The position numbers were made by a program, and so were the translations under genes. A DNA stretch of 64,000 nucleotides from an uncultured Curtobacterium sp. (GTDB taxonomy: Bacteria > Actinomycetota > Actinomycetes > Actinomycetales > Microbacteriaceae), in the NCBI GenBank assembly GCA_913778205.1, contig CAJYUW010000042.1:1-64000 (forward strand). Direction: 5' to 3'. Positions 1-11,076 of the stretch are shown piece by piece. The notes below the pieces were generated by a model. That model did no database searches. It had not been told where the DNA came from and was given only the letters and a program-made list of their open reading frames with translations. The number at the start of each line of letters is the position of its first letter. Within the stretch, counting starts at the first letter, position 1.

Positions 1-1590
<1,590 letters not shown>

Positions 1591-3219
1591 CTAGCGACGA
1601 CCCTTGACGATCTGCTCCTGGTCGACGTCCTCGGCCGACGCGGCCTCGACGTGCTCCGACCCGAGCGTCTTGCCGTCGCTCGTCTGGAAGCCCTTCGTGA
1701 AGGCGTCGATCTCGCGGTCCATCGCGGCGACGGTCTCGTCGCTGAGCTGGTTGGTCTCGCGGAGGGTGGTGAGGACGTCCGAGTTGCGACGGAGGTGCTC
1801 GAGCATCTCCGACTCGAAGCGGAGGACGTCCGAGACCGGGACCTCGTCGAGCTTGCCGTTCGTGCCGGCCCAGATCGAGACGACCTGCTCCTCGACCGGG
1901 TACGGCGAGTACTGCGGCTGCTTGAGGAGCTCGGTCAGACGCGCACCGCGGTCGAGCTGGCGACGCGACGCCTGGTCGAGGTCGGACGCGAACATCGCGA
2001 AGGCCTCGAGGGAGCGGTACTGCGCGAGCTCGAGCTTGAGCGTGCCGGAGACCTTCTTGATCGACTTGACCTGTGCGTCACCGCCGACTCGCGACACCGA
2101 GATACCCACGTCGACCGCCGGACGCTGGTTCGCGTTGAAGAGGTCGGACTGCAGGAAGATCTGGCCGTCGGTGATCGAGATCACGTTGGTCGGGATGTAG
2201 GCCGACACGTCGTTCGCCTTGGTCTCGATGATCGGGAGCCCCGTCATCGAGCCGGCGCCCAGGTCGTCGGACAGCTTCGCGCAACGCTCCAGCAGACGGG
2301 AGTGCAGGTAGAAGACGTCGCCCGGGTAGGCCTCGCGGCCCGGCGGACGGCGCAGGAGCAGCGACACGGCGCGGTAGGCCTCGGCCTGCTTCGACAGGTC
2401 GTCGAAGATGATCAGGACGTGCTTGCCGCCGTACATCCAGTGCTGCCCGATGGCCGAGCCGGTGTAGGGGGCGAGGTACTTGAAGCCGGCCGGGTCGGAG
2501 GCGGGGGCCGCGACGATGGTGGTGTACTCCATCGCGCCGGCGTCCTCGAGCGCACCCTTGACGGAGGCGATCGTGGAGCCCTTCTGACCGATCGCGACGT
2601 AGATGCAGCGGACCTGCTTGTTGACGTCGCCGGAGTCCCAGTTGGCCTTCTGGTTGATGATCGTGTCGATTGCGATGGCCGTCTTGCCGGTCTGGCGGTC
2701 GCCGATGATCAGCTGACGCTGGCCGCGACCGACGGGGATCATCGCGTCGATGGCCTTGATGCCGGTCTGGAGCGGCTCGTGGACCGACTTGCGGGACATG
2801 ACGCCCGGTGCCTGGAGCTCGAGGGCACGACGACCCTCGGCTGCGATCTCGCCGAGACCGTCGATCGGGTTGCCGAGCGGGTCGACGACGCGACCGAGGA
2901 AGCCGTCGCCGACCGGGGCGGAGAGGACCTCGCCGGTGCGGGTGACTTCCTGACCCTCTTCGATGCCGTCGAACTCGCCGAGCACGATGGCGCCGATCTC
3001 GTCCTCGTCGAGGTTCTGCGCGAGGCCGAGCGTGCCGTCCGCGAAGCGGATGAGCTCGTTGGCCATGACGCCGGGGAGGCCCTCGACGTGCGCGATGCCG
3101 TCACCGGCGTCGGTGACGTGCCCGACCTCGGCCGTGGAGGCCTTCGTCGGCTCGTAGTTCGAGACGAAGTCCTTCAGGGCATCACGGATCTCATCGGGGC
3201 TGATGGTGATGTCTGCCAT
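1591..3219 (-). CDS. atpA: F1Fo ATP synthase subunit alpha
   Basis: Non-catalytic nucleotide-binding alpha subunit of F1. The 542-residue protein has the P-loop GDRQTGKT at about residue 170, the downstream [16 protein letters not shown] segment and the SISRVGG-like stretch near the alpha/beta interface (seen here as [14 protein letters not shown]). The C-terminal acidic tail ends in KGRR. The start ATG at 3219 follows AAGGAAAATCCC. A 109-base spacer with a small hairpin separates it from atpH; the stop codon TAG touches the atpG start. Confidence 0.98.
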   Translation of the reverse strand: MADITISPDEIRDALKDFVSNYEPTKASTAEVGHVTDAGDGIAHVEGLPGVMANELIRFADGTLGLAQNLDEDEIGAIVLGEFDGIEEGQEVTRTGEVLSAPVGDGFLGRVVDPLGNPIDGLGEIAAEGRRALELQAPGVMSRKSVHEPLQTGIKAIDAMIPVGRGQRQLIIGDRQTGKTAIAIDTIINQKANWDSGDVNKQVRCIYVAIGQKGSTIASVKGALEDAGAMEYTTIVAAPASDPAGFKYLAPYTGSAIGQHWMYGGKHVLIIFDDLSKQAEAYRAVSLLLRRPPGREAYPGDVFYLHSRLLERCAKLSDDLGAGSMTGLPIIETKANDVSAYIPTNVISITDGQIFLQSDLFNANQRPAVDVGISVSRVGGDAQVKSIKKVSGTLKLELAQYRSLEAFAMFASDLDQASRRQLDRGARLTELLKQPQYSPYPVEEQVVSIWAGTNGKLDEVPVSDVLRFESEMLEHLRRNSDVLTTLRETNQLSDETVAAMDREIDAFTKGFQTSDGKTLGSEHVEAASAEDVDQEQIVKGRR

Positions 3220-3269
3220 GGGATTTTCCTTGTTGGTTTCCGGGGCCCTTCGGCTCCGAGAGGGTGATG

Positions 3270-3287
3270 CTGCCGTGACGACGGCAG
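3270..3287. other. Small hairpin between atpH and atpA
   Basis: A 7-bp perfect stem (CTGCCGT / ACGGCAG) with a GACG loop lies in the 109-base spacer between atpH and atpA, the longest spacer inside the subunit genes. It could stabilise or process the mRNA so that the F1 genes are expressed at a different level from the Fo genes. There is no T-run, and function is inferred only from position. Confidence 0.4.
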
Positions 3288-3328
3288 TTCCCGTTGTGGA
3301 CTTGGGTGGGGCGGCTTCGACCGTACGC

Positions 3329-4123
3329 TCAGCCGGCCAGCTGGAGCCGGAGCTCCGCCAGGCGCGTGGACACGGTGCCGTCGATGACGTCGCCGCCGAT
3401 CTGCACCCGGACCCCGCCGACGACCGCGGGGTCGACGACCTGGTTGATGCTGATGTCCTTGCCGTACCGCTCGCCGAGGCCTCGGGCCACGCGAGCGGCC
3501 TGTCCGGCGTCGAGCGGCGTCGCGGTGATGACCGTCGCGACGAGCTTGTCGGCCTGGTCCGCCACGATCCGGCTCGCCTCGCGCACCAGCTCGCCGATGC
3601 GACGGCCGCGCGGCTGCTGCACGAGCGCCGAGAGGATCGTCACGGTCTGCGGCGACGCCTTGGATCCGAGCAGCCGCTCGACGAGCGCGCCCTTCTCCGC
3701 CGGGCTGCCGAGCTTGGTGCCGAGCGCCAGCTCGAGCGCCGCGTCCGAACGGACGGCGGTCTCGAAGGCGAACAGCTCCGACTCGATCGAGGTGTCCGAG
3801 CCCGCGGTGGCGGCGACGGCGCGGATGCCCGCGTCCTCGATGCCGGCGAGGAGGTCCTGCTGCGACGACCAGCGCGAGCCGGCGACCGCGGTCAGGACCG
3901 CACGCGTGGCGTCCGACTGGTTGGCGAAGACGCGGTCGAGGACCGCCTTCTTGCCGACCGCGTCGGCCGTCGGGTCGGACAGCAGACCGAGCAGCTGCGG
4001 CGCACCGGCGATCGCACGCCCGGAGGCGAGGATCTCGGCACCCGTGGCCAGGTCGGCGCCGCTGCCGAGGTCGGCGAGCACCGCCCTCGTGGACGCGAGT
4101 GCTTCCCTGGTGGCGCTGCGCAT
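3329..4123 (-). CDS. atpH: F1Fo ATP synthase subunit delta
   Basis: Peripheral stalk subunit joining F1 to the b subunits. At 264 residues it is longer than the E. coli protein (about 177), as is usual for actinobacterial delta subunits, which carry an N-terminal helical extension. The C-terminal segment with [20 protein letters not shown] is the typical OSCP/delta signature. The ATG at 4123 lies 2 bases after the atpF stop, implying translational coupling. Confidence 0.95.
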   Translation of the reverse strand: MRSATREALASTRAVLADLGSGADLATGAEILASGRAIAGAPQLLGLLSDPTADAVGKKAVLDRVFANQSDATRAVLTAVAGSRWSSQQDLLAGIEDAGIRAVAATAGSDTSIESELFAFETAVRSDAALELALGTKLGSPAEKGALVERLLGSKASPQTVTILSALVQQPRGRRIGELVREASRIVADQADKLVATVITATPLDAGQAARVARGLGERYGKDISINQVVDPAVVGGVRVQIGGDVIDGTVSTRLAELRLQLAG

Positions 4124-4125
4124 GC

Positions 4126-4968
<843 letters not shown>

Positions 4969-4985
4969 TCAGTGCAGGTCGTTGG

Positions 4986-5855
4986 TCAGTGCTCGTCAGC
5001 CAGCGCGAGCTGGATGTACACAGCGGTCAGCAGCATGAAGACGTACGCCTGCAGCAGCGCGACCAGGATCTCGAAGAAGCTGAACGCGATGCCGAACGCG
5101 AGCGTGCCGACTCCGAAGAGCGCGAACAGGTTGCCGCTCTCGAAGAAGAAGAACTGCGTGGCTGCGAAGAACAGGACGAGCAGCAGGTGCCCGACGACCA
5201 TGTTCATCAGGAGTCGCAGCGTCAGCGTCACCGGACGGAGCACGAAGGTCGAGACGAGCTCGATCGGCGTCACGATGATGTACAGCGGCCACGGCACCCC
5301 GGGCGGGAACAGCGCGTTCCGGAGGAACGTGCCCGGGTGCTTGCGCAGACCCGCGTAGATGAACGCCACGTAGGCGACGATCGCGAGGATCATCGGGTAC
5401 GCGATGCGGCTGGTGCCCTGCAGGTTGAACCCGGGGATCAGACCCGTGAGGTTCAGGAACAGGACCGAGAAGAAGATCGTGGCGAGCAGCGGGAGGAACC
5501 GCTTGCCGTCCTTCTCGCCCAGGTTGTCGAACGTGTTGCGACGGACGACGTCGAACGCGTACTCGACGAGCGCCTGACCGCGGCCCGGGACGAGCTTCAG
5601 CGAGCGGGTCCCCACGATGCCGATGAGGAGCAGGACCGCGACGGCGATGAAGCGGATGATGACGAGGCGGTCGATCTCGAACGGCGTCCCGGCGAAGAAG
5701 ATCGCGTCAGGGAAGAACTCGGTGATCGACGGACCGTGGAACTCGGCGGCCTGGCTGCTCCCCGCCGCGACGGGGTTGACCGCAGCGGTGAGGGACAGGG
5801 GAAGAGCGTGGGATAGCAGCGCTGTCTCCTGTGTCGGCGCGCGCACACACGGCAC
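4986..5855 (-). CDS. atpB: F1Fo ATP synthase subunit a
   Basis: Membrane subunit providing the two proton half-channels next to the c-ring. The essential arginine lies in the helix with TLTLRLLMNMVVGHLLL, and the last helices contain FEILVALLQAYVFMLL. The ORF opens at an ATG at 5855, but the best ribosome-binding site (AGGAGACAGCG) sits just before a CTG at 5819. The true start may therefore be that CTG, removing about 12 residues. Length (289 aa) fits the family. Confidence 0.96.
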   Translation of the reverse strand: MPCVRAPTQETALLSHALPLSLTAAVNPVAAGSSQAAEFHGPSITEFFPDAIFFAGTPFEIDRLVIIRFIAVAVLLLIGIVGTRSLKLVPGRGQALVEYAFDVVRRNTFDNLGEKDGKRFLPLLATIFFSVLFLNLTGLIPGFNLQGTSRIAYPMILAIVAYVAFIYAGLRKHPGTFLRNALFPPGVPWPLYIIVTPIELVSTFVLRPVTLTLRLLMNMVVGHLLLVLFFAATQFFFFESGNLFALFGVGTLAFGIAFSFFEILVALLQAYVFMLLTAVYIQLALADEH

Positions 5856-5950
5856 GCGATGGTGGACTTTGTGGAGGCTCGTCCGCTCCGAGCGAGGCTC
5901 CGGACGCGGACTTCGAGAAGCCTATCAGGTGCGGGAGGCTTCCCGGGCTC

Positions 5951-6430
5951 TCAGTCGCGGGTGTCGTTCTTCTCAGGCTCCGGGGAGGAACCGGGGAGCG
6001 CGACCCCGATCGGTACGCGGGCCTTCGCGACCGCGACGACGTCGATGACGAGCGATCCGACGACCCCGACGATGATGACGACGGCGAGGGTCGGGAAGTC
6101 GATCCAGTCACTCCCGCGCAGCAGCACGAGCACGACGATGAAGAGCACGAACTTCAGCAGCCACGTCCCCATCACGATGCCGAAGAACGCGCCGGAGATC
6201 ATCTGCCCCTTCGACACGCGCAGGGCGACGAGGACCGAGAGCGCGGTCAGCCCGAGGAACACGACGCTGAGCACGGCGCCGAGCAGGCCGCCAGCCAACC
6301 CCGGCGTGCCCGCCACGAGGAGTCCGACGACTCCCCCGACGACGGCCAGGCCGACCGCGAGGAGCCCCGCCCAGACGAGGATCCGGCGGAACACCGGCCG
6401 GACGTGGTCGAGCGCGTTCGGTGCGGTCAC
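5951..6430 (-). CDS. AtpI-like membrane protein (ATP synthase protein I family)
   Basis: A 159-residue protein with four predicted transmembrane segments, encoded directly before atpB, the position of atpI. AtpI-type proteins assist c-ring assembly or cation supply for the ATP synthase. I recognise it by position, size and the four-helix pattern rather than by a catalytic motif. The GTG start at 6430 overlaps the stop of the upstream sugar-phosphate transferase gene (GTGA), implying coupled translation. The 95-base gap before atpB may hold an operon promoter. Confidence 0.8.
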   Translation of the reverse strand: MTAPNALDHVRPVFRRILVWAGLLAVGLAVVGGVVGLLVAGTPGLAGGLLGAVLSVVFLGLTALSVLVALRVSKGQMISGAFFGIVMGTWLLKFVLFIVVLVLLRGSDWIDFPTLAVVIIVGVVGSLVIDVVAVAKARVPIGVALPGSSPEPEKNDTRD

Positions 6431-7653
6431 GTGATGTCTCCAGGGATCGTGCGGTCGTTGGCGGCCCGGTCGAGCGGGTCGAGGCTGGCGTCCACCACGG
6501 CGGCGGAACGGTTGGCGGTCTGGGCGGCGATCTCGGTGCGCTTGCGCCCGAGCGGTGCGAACGTCGTGATCGCGCACACCGTGAAGCCGACGGCGACGAA
6601 CGCCACCACCCAGTACCAGTCGACGAAGAGGAACAGCAGGCACCCGACGGCGACCGTGGCGGTCCAGGCGTAGAAGATCAGGACCGCGTGGAAGTGCGAG
6701 TGCCCCATGTCGAGCAGCCGGTGGTGCAGGTGCTTGCGGTCGGCCGAGAACGGCGACTTCCCCGCGCTCAGGCGCCGGGTCACCGCGAGGCCGAAGTCGA
6801 GGATCGGCACGATGAGGATGGCGAACGGCAGCAGGATCGGGATGAACGCCGGCAGCAGGGCCTGTCGCGTCTGCACCGCCGCCGGGTCGATGTTGCCGGT
6901 CACGCTCACCGCGCTCGTCGCCATGAGGAAGCCGACGAGCAATGCGCCGGCGTCGCCCATGAACAGCTTGGCCGGGTGCCAGTTGAGGATGAGGAACCCG
7001 AAGCAGGCGCCGACCAGCACCGCGGTCAGCAGCGAGGGCAGGTTGAAGAAGAACTCCGTCTGCTGCACCACGCGGTTGATGAAGAACGTGTAGAGGAAGA
7101 ACACCCCACCGGCGATGATCGCGACGCCGGCGACGAGCCCGTCGAGGCCGTCGATGAAGTTCACCGCGTTCATCACGAGCACCACCGCGAGCACGGTGAA
7201 GATCAGGCTCATGTAGGACGACCCGACGCCGAGCGTGTTGCCGATCGGCAGGGAGACGATCGCCACCCCCTGCCAGGCGAGGATGCCGGCGGCGATGATC
7301 TGCCCCGCGAGCTTGGTCATCCAGTCGAGGTCCCAGATGTCGTCAGCGACGCCGAGGACCACGATGATGGTCGCTCCCCCGAGCACGGCGAGCACCCGCC
7401 CCGGTTCCGCGAAGACGAGGCGGAAGTAGTCGGTGCCGGCGATCGAGGGGAACAGGAACCAGGCGGCGAGCATCGCCACGATGACGCCGAGGTACATCGC
7501 GATGCCGCCGAGCCGCGGCGTCGGGGTCCGGTGCACGTCGCGCTCGCGGACCTTCGGGTACCAGCGGTACCGGACCCCGAGCTTCCACACCAGCCAGCTG
7601 ATGCAGAAGCTCACGACCGCGGCGATGGCCCCCGCGAGCAGGTAGTACTTCAC
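6427..7653 (-). CDS. WecA/MraY-family undecaprenyl/decaprenyl-phosphate sugar-1-phosphate transferase
   Basis: Polytopic membrane enzyme (408 aa, about 11 helices) that moves a sugar-1-phosphate from a UDP-sugar to a polyprenyl phosphate, starting cell-wall polymer synthesis. The acidic motif NAVNFIDGLDGLVAG and the histidine-rich cytoplasmic loop HLHHRLLDMGHSH are diagnostic. In actinobacteria a WecA-type GlcNAc-1-phosphate transferase commonly sits just before the atp operon, which favours that activity over MraY. It overlaps sua5 by 4 bases (ATGA). Confidence 0.9.
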   Translation of the reverse strand: MKYYLLAGAIAAVVSFCISWLVWKLGVRYRWYPKVRERDVHRTPTPRLGGIAMYLGVIVAMLAAWFLFPSIAGTDYFRLVFAEPGRVLAVLGGATIIVVLGVADDIWDLDWMTKLAGQIIAAGILAWQGVAIVSLPIGNTLGVGSSYMSLIFTVLAVVLVMNAVNFIDGLDGLVAGVAIIAGGVFFLYTFFINRVVQQTEFFFNLPSLLTAVLVGACFGFLILNWHPAKLFMGDAGALLVGFLMATSAVSVTGNIDPAAVQTRQALLPAFIPILLPFAILIVPILDFGLAVTRRLSAGKSPFSADRKHLHHRLLDMGHSHFHAVLIFYAWTATVAVGCLLFLFVDWYWVVAFVAVGFTVCAITTFAPLGRKRTEIAAQTANRSAAVVDASLDPLDRAANDRTIPGDIT

Positions 7654-8324
7654 GCGATCAGGTCGGCTCCGACGACCCGGGCGATCTCGTCGTCGGGGAT
7701 CACCCCGTGCCGCACGATCGTCAGCTTGCCGCCCGTCGACAGTCCGGTGGCGTCGACGATCGTCGAGCCCGTGGACGCCGCGAAGCCGTCGTGGGCGTCG
7801 ATCGGACCGCCGTCGAGGTAGACGGACACGCTGTCGCCGAGCATGCGCTCCGCGGCGTCGACGTCCATCGCGGCCGCGTCACCGGTCGAGTTCGCCGAGG
7901 ACACCGCCAGCGGGCCGACCTCCTGCAGGAGTTCGAGCGCGATCCGGGAGTCCGGCATGCGGAGCGCGACGGTGCCCCGGGTCTCGCCGAGGTCCCAGTC
8001 GAGGGACGGCTGTGCCCGGAGGATGACGGTCAGGCCACCGGGCCAGAACTCGTCCACGAGGTCGCGGACCTGCTGCGGCACCTCGCTCGCGAGCGCGTCC
8101 AGGGTCGGCGGTCCGGGGATGAGCACCGGCGGCGGCGACTGCCGGGTCCGGCCCTTCGCGTCGAGGAGCCGCTGCACCGCGGCCTGGCTGAAGGCGTCCG
8201 CGGCGAGGCCGTAGACGGTGTCGGTGGGCACGACGACGAGCTCTCCGCGTCCGAGTGCGGCACGTGCGAGCCGCATCCCGGTCAGGAGGCCGTCGGGGTC
8301 GGTGCAGTCGTATCGGGAGGCCAT
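7650..8324 (-). CDS. L-threonylcarbamoyladenylate synthase (Sua5/YrdC family)
   Basis: First enzyme of the tRNA t6A37 modification: it makes threonylcarbamoyl-AMP from threonine, bicarbonate and ATP. The YrdC-fold signature is clear: VVPTDTVYGLAADAF near the N-terminus, WPGGLTVIL, and the SSANSTGD segment. The ATG at 8324 (MASRYDC) is preferred to the ATG 27 bases further upstream because family members start here. Its start is only 26 bases from the divergent HAD gene. It heads the run of overlapping genes into the atp operon. Confidence 0.93.
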   Translation of the reverse strand: MASRYDCTDPDGLLTGMRLARAALGRGELVVVPTDTVYGLAADAFSQAAVQRLLDAKGRTRQSPPPVLIPGPPTLDALASEVPQQVRDLVDEFWPGGLTVILRAQPSLDWDLGETRGTVALRMPDSRIALELLQEVGPLAVSSANSTGDAAAMDVDAAERMLGDSVSVYLDGGPIDAHDGFAASTGSTIVDATGLSTGGKLTIVRHGVIPDDEIARVVGADLIA

Positions 8325-8350
8325 GACTCGCACGATGATAGTGCGACACA

Positions 8351-9022
8351 ATGGACGACATCGTGAACGAGACCACCGCGCCCCCGCTCCTGTTCCTCTT
8401 CGACATGGACGAGGTCCTCGTGCACTACGACTGGCGGGTGCGGATGGAGGCCCTCGCCGACTTCACCGGGCACGACTTCACCGAGCTCCGCAGACGCTGG
8501 TGGGACTGCGGCAACGAGGCCCGCGCCGAGGCCGGTCACTACGCCGACGGCGACGAGTACCTTGCCGCGTTCGAGGCCGCGATGGACTGCGACGTCCCCG
8601 AGACCGAGTGGGCGCGGTTCCGCGGCGCCGCCATGACCGAGCTGCCCGAGCGGATCGAGGCGGTCCGCATCGCCGCCGAGCACGGGCGCGTCGCGCTCCT
8701 CACGAACAACGGACCCCTCGCCGGCCGCTGGATCGCCCGCTGGGCCCCGTCGCTCGGCCCGCTCTTCGGCGACCACCTCGACACGACGAGCAACTTCGGC
8801 GCCCGGAAGCCCGAGCCCGAGGTCTTCACCCGCGCGCTCGAGCACCACGGCGTCCCGGCCGAGCGCACCTTCTTCGCCGACGACATGCCGGCGAACGTCG
8901 ACGGCGCCCGGAGCGTCGGGATCCACGGCGTGCTCGTCGAGGAGCACACCGACCTCCGCGACGCGGTCCGCGCCTTCGTCGCGGAGCAGGAGCGGGAGCG
9001 GGTCGCCCCCTCCGTCGCCTGA
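8351..9022 (+). CDS. HAD-superfamily hydrolase
   Basis: Probable small-molecule phosphatase (223 aa) of the HAD-IA type. Motif I is FLFDMDEV with the nucleophilic and general-acid aspartates, motif II LLTNNG, motif III the lysine in GARKPEPEVF, and motif IV FFADDMPANV. A cap of helices lies between motifs I and II. The substrate cannot be told. The ATG at 8351 has no clear ribosome-binding site; a GTG at 8363 is possible. With 26 bases to the divergent sua5 start, the mRNA may be leaderless. Confidence 0.88.
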   Translation: MDDIVNETTAPPLLFLFDMDEVLVHYDWRVRMEALADFTGHDFTELRRRWWDCGNEARAEAGHYADGDEYLAAFEAAMDCDVPETEWARFRGAAMTELPERIEAVRIAAEHGRVALLTNNGPLAGRWIARWAPSLGPLFGDHLDTTSNFGARKPEPEVFTRALEHHGVPAERTFFADDMPANVDGARSVGIHGVLVEEHTDLRDAVRAFVAEQERERVAPSVA

Positions 9023-9043
9023 TCGAGGCGCTGCGGCAGGACC

Positions 9044-9060
9044 GGCCGGGAGGCACGGCA
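9044..9060 (+). repeat. Half-copy of the 55-bp dispersed palindromic element
   Basis: GGCCGGGAGGCACGGCA matches the left arm of the dispersed element described at 34600-34654. It lies between the convergent HAD and prmC genes. Confidence 0.5.
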
Positions 9061-9082
9061 CACGCCCGCCCCGCCGGTCGCG

Positions 9083-9994
9083 TCAGCGGGTGGCGGTGGT
9101 GGTGCGGTCGCGGCCGGTCAGGTCGACGTGCGTCTCCGGCGAGCGGAACCCGCGGGTCGCGAGGACCGCGCGGACGCCGGCACCCTGCTGCTCGGCGTGC
9201 TCGACGACGAGGAGCCCGCCCGGCACGAGCAGACGCCAGGCGCTCTCGGTGAGGGCCCGGACCGCGTCGAGCCCGTCCGCTCCCCCGTAGAGCGCGAGCG
9301 CCGGGTCGTGGTCGCGGACCTCGGGATCGACCGGCACCATGTCGTCGGGCACGTACGGCGGGTTCGACACGACGACCGACACCGTGCCGTCGAGCTCGGG
9401 CAGCGCGTCGGCGAGGTCGCCCTCCACGAGCCGGACGGTGCCGCCGTGGGCGTCCACGTTCCGTCGGGTCCACGGCAGCGCCTCGGGTGACCGTTCGACG
9501 GCGTACACGACCGCGTTCGGCACCTCGGTGTCCATCGCGATCGCGATCGCACCGCTGCCGGACCCGAGGTCCACCGCCACGGGCGACGGCACCGCGCTGG
9601 CCCGCAGCGCGTCGATGCCGAACTGCACCACGCCCTCGGTCTCCGGCCGTGGGACGAATACCCCGGGACCGACCGCGAGGGTCAGTGCCCGGAAGTGCGC
9701 CTCGCCGGTGATGTGCTGGAGCGGCTCGCGCGTGGCCCGCCGTGCGACCGCGTGACGGAAGCGCTCGACGTGCTCCGGTCCGATCGCTCCCCCGGTCAGG
9801 GCGCGCGCCCGGACGGCGCCGCGCGACGTGTCCGTCGCCCAGGCGAGGAGCAGCTCGGCGTCGACCTGCGGACTCGGGACGCCGGCGGCGCCGAGCGCCG
9901 CGGCCGCCTCGGTGAGGAGGCGGTCCGCGGCGAACGTGACGGACGTGTCGGGGGCGGGTCGGGCCTCCCGTCCGTCCGACGGGACGTCGCTCAC
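9083..9994 (-). CDS. prmC: Peptide chain release factor N5-glutamine methyltransferase
   Basis: SAM-dependent enzyme (303 aa) that methylates the glutamine of the GGQ motif in release factors. It has an N-terminal helical domain, a Rossmann SAM-binding site ([12 protein letters not shown]) and the catalytic NPPY motif (SNPPYVPDD, about residue 210). It overlaps the 3' end of prfA by 4 bases, so substrate and modifier are co-translated. The first 16 residues contain DGREARPAP, encoded by DNA resembling the dispersed palindromic element. Confidence 0.95.
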   Translation of the reverse strand: MSDVPSDGREARPAPDTSVTFAADRLLTEAAAALGAAGVPSPQVDAELLLAWATDTSRGAVRARALTGGAIGPEHVERFRHAVARRATREPLQHITGEAHFRALTLAVGPGVFVPRPETEGVVQFGIDALRASAVPSPVAVDLGSGSGAIAIAMDTEVPNAVVYAVERSPEALPWTRRNVDAHGGTVRLVEGDLADALPELDGTVSVVVSNPPYVPDDMVPVDPEVRDHDPALALYGGADGLDAVRALTESAWRLLVPGGLLVVEHAEQQGAGVRAVLATRGFRSPETHVDLTGRDRTTTATR

Positions 9995-11073
9995 GCGTCC
10001 TGGTCGCCGATGGCGGCCAGGCGAGCTTCTTCGTCCGCCTGGATGGCGGACTGGATGACGGGTTCGAGCGCGCCGTTCATGACGCGGTCGAGGTCGTACG
10101 CCTTGTAGCCGGTGCGGTGGTCCGCGATGCGGTTCTCCGGGAAGTTGTACGTGCGGATGCGCTCCGACCGGTCCATGCCGCGGATCTGCGACTTGCGTGC
10201 GTCCGAGGCGATCGCGTCGAGCTCCTCCTGCTGCTTCGCGAGGATGCGGGCGCGGAGCACGCGCATGCCGGCCTCACGGTTCTGCAGCTGCGACTTCTCG
10301 TTCTGCATCGCCACCGTGATGCCCGTGGGCAGGTGGGTGATGCGGACCGCGGAGTCCGTCGTGTTCACCGACTGGCCGCCGGGGCCGGACGACCGGTAGA
10401 CGTCGATCTTGAGGTCGTTCTGGTTGATCTGGACCTCTTCCGGCTCGTCGACCTCGGGGAACACCAGCACGCCCGTGGTCGACGTGTGGATGCGTCCCTG
10501 CGACTCGGTCGCCGGCACCCGCTGGACCCGGTGCACGCCGCCCTCGTACTTCAGGTGCGCCCAGACGCCCTGCGACGGGTCGGTCGCGTTCGACTTGATC
10601 GCGACCTGGACGTCCTTGTAGCCGCCCAGGTCCGACTCGGTGCGCTCGAGCAGCTCGACCTTCCAGCCCTTCGACTCGGCGTAGTGCGAGTACATCCGCA
10701 GGAGGTCGGCCGCGAAGAGCGCGGACTCCTCCCCGCCCTCGCCGCCCTTGATCTCCATGATCACGTCGCGGCCGTCGTCGGGGTCGCGCGGGATGAGCAG
10801 GCGGCGGAGACGCTCCTGGCGCTCCTGCAGCTGCTCCTCGAGCCCGGGGACCTCGTCCGCGAACGCGTCGTCCTCGCGGGCGAGTTCCTGGGCGGCGGCG
10901 AGGTCGTCCCCCGCCGCCTGCCAGGACTCGTACGCGGCCTTGATCTGGCTGAGCTCGGCGTACCGCCGGTTCACCTTCTTCGCGCGGACCGGATCGGCGT
11001 GGAGCGCGGGGTCCGACAGCTGCTGCGTCAGGTCCTCGTGTTCCGCCAGCAGCCCCGCTACCGACTCGAACAC
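9991..11073 (-). CDS. prfA: Peptide chain release factor 1
   Basis: RF1 ends translation at UAA and UAG codons. The 360-residue protein has the GGQ loop ([11 protein letters not shown], about residue 230) that triggers peptidyl-tRNA hydrolysis, and an N-terminal helical domain typical of class I factors. It starts with ATG at 11073, 3 bases after the rho stop, and overlaps prmC by 4 bases. The order rho-prfA-prmC is conserved in actinobacteria. Confidence 0.98.
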   Translation of the reverse strand: MFESVAGLLAEHEDLTQQLSDPALHADPVRAKKVNRRYAELSQIKAAYESWQAAGDDLAAAQELAREDDAFADEVPGLEEQLQERQERLRRLLIPRDPDDGRDVIMEIKGGEGGEESALFAADLLRMYSHYAESKGWKVELLERTESDLGGYKDVQVAIKSNATDPSQGVWAHLKYEGGVHRVQRVPATESQGRIHTSTTGVLVFPEVDEPEEVQINQNDLKIDVYRSSGPGGQSVNTTDSAVRITHLPTGITVAMQNEKSQLQNREAGMRVLRARILAKQQEELDAIASDARKSQIRGMDRSERIRTYNFPENRIADHRTGYKAYDLDRVMNGALEPVIQSAIQADEEARLAAIGDQDA

Positions 11074-11076
11074 CGA

